The notes beneath the pieces are model-generated. The model did no database searches. It was given only the letters and a program-made list of their open reading frames with translations, and had not been told where the DNA came from. The position numbers were made by a program, and so were the translations under genes. Of a DNA stretch of 64,000 bases, positions 62,711 to 64,000 are shown piece by piece. Within the stretch, counting starts at the first letter, position 1, and every line of letters begins with the position of its first letter. Source of the DNA: Ramazzottius varieornatus (Eukaryota > Tardigrada > Eutardigrada > Parachela > Ramazzottiidae); the NCBI GenBank assembly GCA_001949185.1, contig BDGG01000005.1, forward strand, positions 1,725,249 to 1,789,248, in the 5' to 3' direction.

Positions 62711-62839
62711 GGAGACCGGCAGACGGAACGAGCAATATCGTTGCGAGTACCTGTAGTGGCGCACCCTTCCAGCCAATAACAATGCAAACACGCGCCGAAT
62801 GTGTAAGTAACGCCTCCATGCTTCGTCTGCCGACTACCC
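62711..62839. repeat. Palindromic element, copy 16
   Basis: Outer arm GGAGACCGGCAGACGGAACG, core TAGTGGCGCACCCTTCCAGC ... GCAAACACGCGCCGAATG, right outer arm GCTTCGTCTGCCGACTACCC. No host gene recognised. Confidence 0.75.
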
Positions 62840-63455
62840 AAAGTTCGGATATAAAAATAAAATTTGGAAAGAGGAGAGTGCGATCGATGGCCTTGCTCGA
62901 TACCAGTAGGTGCAGCTATTACGTTTTCCCGGCCTTTCTTCCGTGAACGTACTTTTATCATAGCCTGCGTGGAACCACACCCCTATACAGTCAGCATGTC
63001 AAGCCTCCAGTAACACTGGGTACCAGGTAAGAAACACTTCTCACATCGACCATTGAAGACCACACTAACTCAAAGATCCACAAAACGCACCGCCTCGGAC
63101 TAGCGTACAGTCCCATTCATGATTATACTGAGTGACGCCACTTGGAGGAGGCAAGGCCTAAATTCTCAAGATGCCTTCTTGACTATCCATTAATTTTAAC
63201 CATCAATTTGCACGAGACATGGTGGTGTGCTACTTAGCACACTGAGGTAATTGACATCTTTACCGAGGGAACGTGAGCTTGTCTTTGCCTGTAAACCAGC
63301 TTCCCAAGCCCAACATTTGCGCACGAGATCTCTTACGCACCACAAAATGGACCAACCGTCGTTTTGCCATCCCGGTGCAGTACGCGTACACCAAGTCCAG
63401 CCATATTATAAAACAATGTTCAACATTATAAAACTAAGCACTTACAGAGAAAAGG

Positions 63456-64000
63456 TTATTTCTTTCCGGTTTTCGACGGACTGGATGAAGATTCGCTGAG
63501 AGATGCGTCAAAGGCTTCGGTCCCTCCACCGTCTTGAACTTGACTTGCTTTCAGAAGGCGGTACAGCGCTACGGCTTCTTTGCTGGTTTGTCTCACGCAA
63601 AAAGCTTGAATTTCAACCAGCAAATCCTGCAAGAAAAAATCACCATTCATACACTATTCAAAATCAAGATGCTAGAAAAAATCTGGAAGCTCTACAACTC
63701 GACTAGATCTTTTTCCAAGTGGCGCAGTTTTCACTGATACTGGCTGGAAGCGTGCGCCACTTGGAAAAAAACGATCTGGTCGAGTTGGTTCGTCGAGCTC
63801 CTGATTGATTTCAATCGAAATTCTATAAAAGTAAACCTGAGCGATAAAACTCTGCGATACTCATACCGGATTTTCAGCAAGGTTCAAAGTCTTGTTTCGG
63901 ACAGCGCTCTGCAGGAAGACGCACACCAGCCGTATCAGCCGGTGATTGTATGCTGATTCGGTTGAAGCGCCACTGTCGCATTTGCGAAGAGCGTAAGAAA
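63456..64000 (-). CDS. CNOT11: CCR4-NOT transcription complex subunit 11 (3' part)
   Basis: C-terminal part of the CCR4-NOT subunit that binds CNOT1/CNOT10. Minus-strand exons: 63867-64000 (continuing beyond the window) and 63456-63626. The first reads SYALRKCDSGASTESAYNHR then LIRLVCVFLQSAVRNK, matching NRLVRLVCVFLQSLIRNK of the human protein. The second reads DLLVEIQAFCVRQTSKEAVA then LYRLLKAS, matching [28 protein letters not shown] in position. It ends in a Ser-rich tail SSSSPSKTGKK. The 240 nt intron contains a palindromic element. The gene is cut by the window edge. Confidence 0.9.
63688..63800. repeat. Palindromic AAGTGGCGCACG element, copy 17
   Basis: Longest outer arms seen: GCTCTACAACTCGACTAGAT and GATCTGGTCGAGTTGGTTCG ... 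GAGCTCC, around a core TTTTTCCAAGTGGCGCA ... CGTGCGCCACTTGGAAAAA. In the last CNOT11 intron. Confidence 0.9.

Larger units (their letters stand above)
57087..63455. other. 6.4 kb stretch without recognisable genes
   Basis: Upstream of RGS and downstream of CNOT11. The longest open frame (59222-59806, +, 194 codons, ATG start) resembles no known family and lacks any clear domain. Present are a perfect 15 bp-arm hairpin at 58434-58468, a 9 bp-arm palindrome at 60422-60443 and palindromic elements at 61808-61862 and 62711-62839. It may hold the RGS promoter and the CNOT11 3' UTR, or exons I cannot see. Confidence 0.45.

Overview
The window is nuclear DNA from a small-genome, intron-rich invertebrate animal. 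Grainyhead, Groucho/TLE, an RZ-type RGS protein and MED26 mark a metazoan. A bacterial-type AP endonuclease IV, a family missing from vertebrates and insects, points to another animal lineage. A tardigrade or similar compact protostome would fit, but nothing here proves it. Introns are mostly 50-300 bp and genes lie close together on both strands.

Layout. From 1 to 21 kb: grainyhead (+), nucleoside diphosphate kinase NME6 (-), acyl-protein thioesterase (+), V-ATPase subunit G (-), an unrecognised protein (+), RNase P/MRP subunit POP1 (-) and Groucho/TLE (+). From 21.5 to 25.5 kb lies a minus-strand cluster of secreted GH16-like domains that lack the GH16 catalytic motif. From 26 to 47.5 kb: a CPVL-like serine carboxypeptidase (-), DNLZ (+), an FKBPL-like TPR co-chaperone (+), ZMAT2 (-), NOLC1/Nopp140 (+), RPA3 (-), AP endonuclease IV (+), tRNA-queuosine mannosyltransferase (-), a POT1-like telomere OB-fold protein (+), MED26 (-) and TMEM65 (+). 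From 47.8 to 57 kb: SETD9 (-) and an RGS protein (-). The stretch 57.1-63.4 kb has no recognisable gene. The window ends in the 3' part of CNOT11 (-).

The exon models were built by splicing frames by eye. For most genes the exons add up to a whole number of codons and rebuild the known family. RPA3, NME6, SETD9, CNOT11 and the Cys-string first exon of the RGS gene are spread over short exons and appear only after splicing.

The strongest unexplained signal is a family of about 100 bp palindromic elements whose core reads AAGTGGCGCACG...CGTGCGCCACTT. At least 16 copies are present and 14 lie inside introns, twice as head-to-tail pairs. Three different Tc1/mariner-like miniature elements and a long fold-back in a divergent promoter are also present. 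The most unusual genes are the non-catalytic GH16-like tandem family and the POT1-like protein with a long unfamiliar N-terminal region. DNLZ and the FKBPL-like gene are 26 bp apart on one strand.
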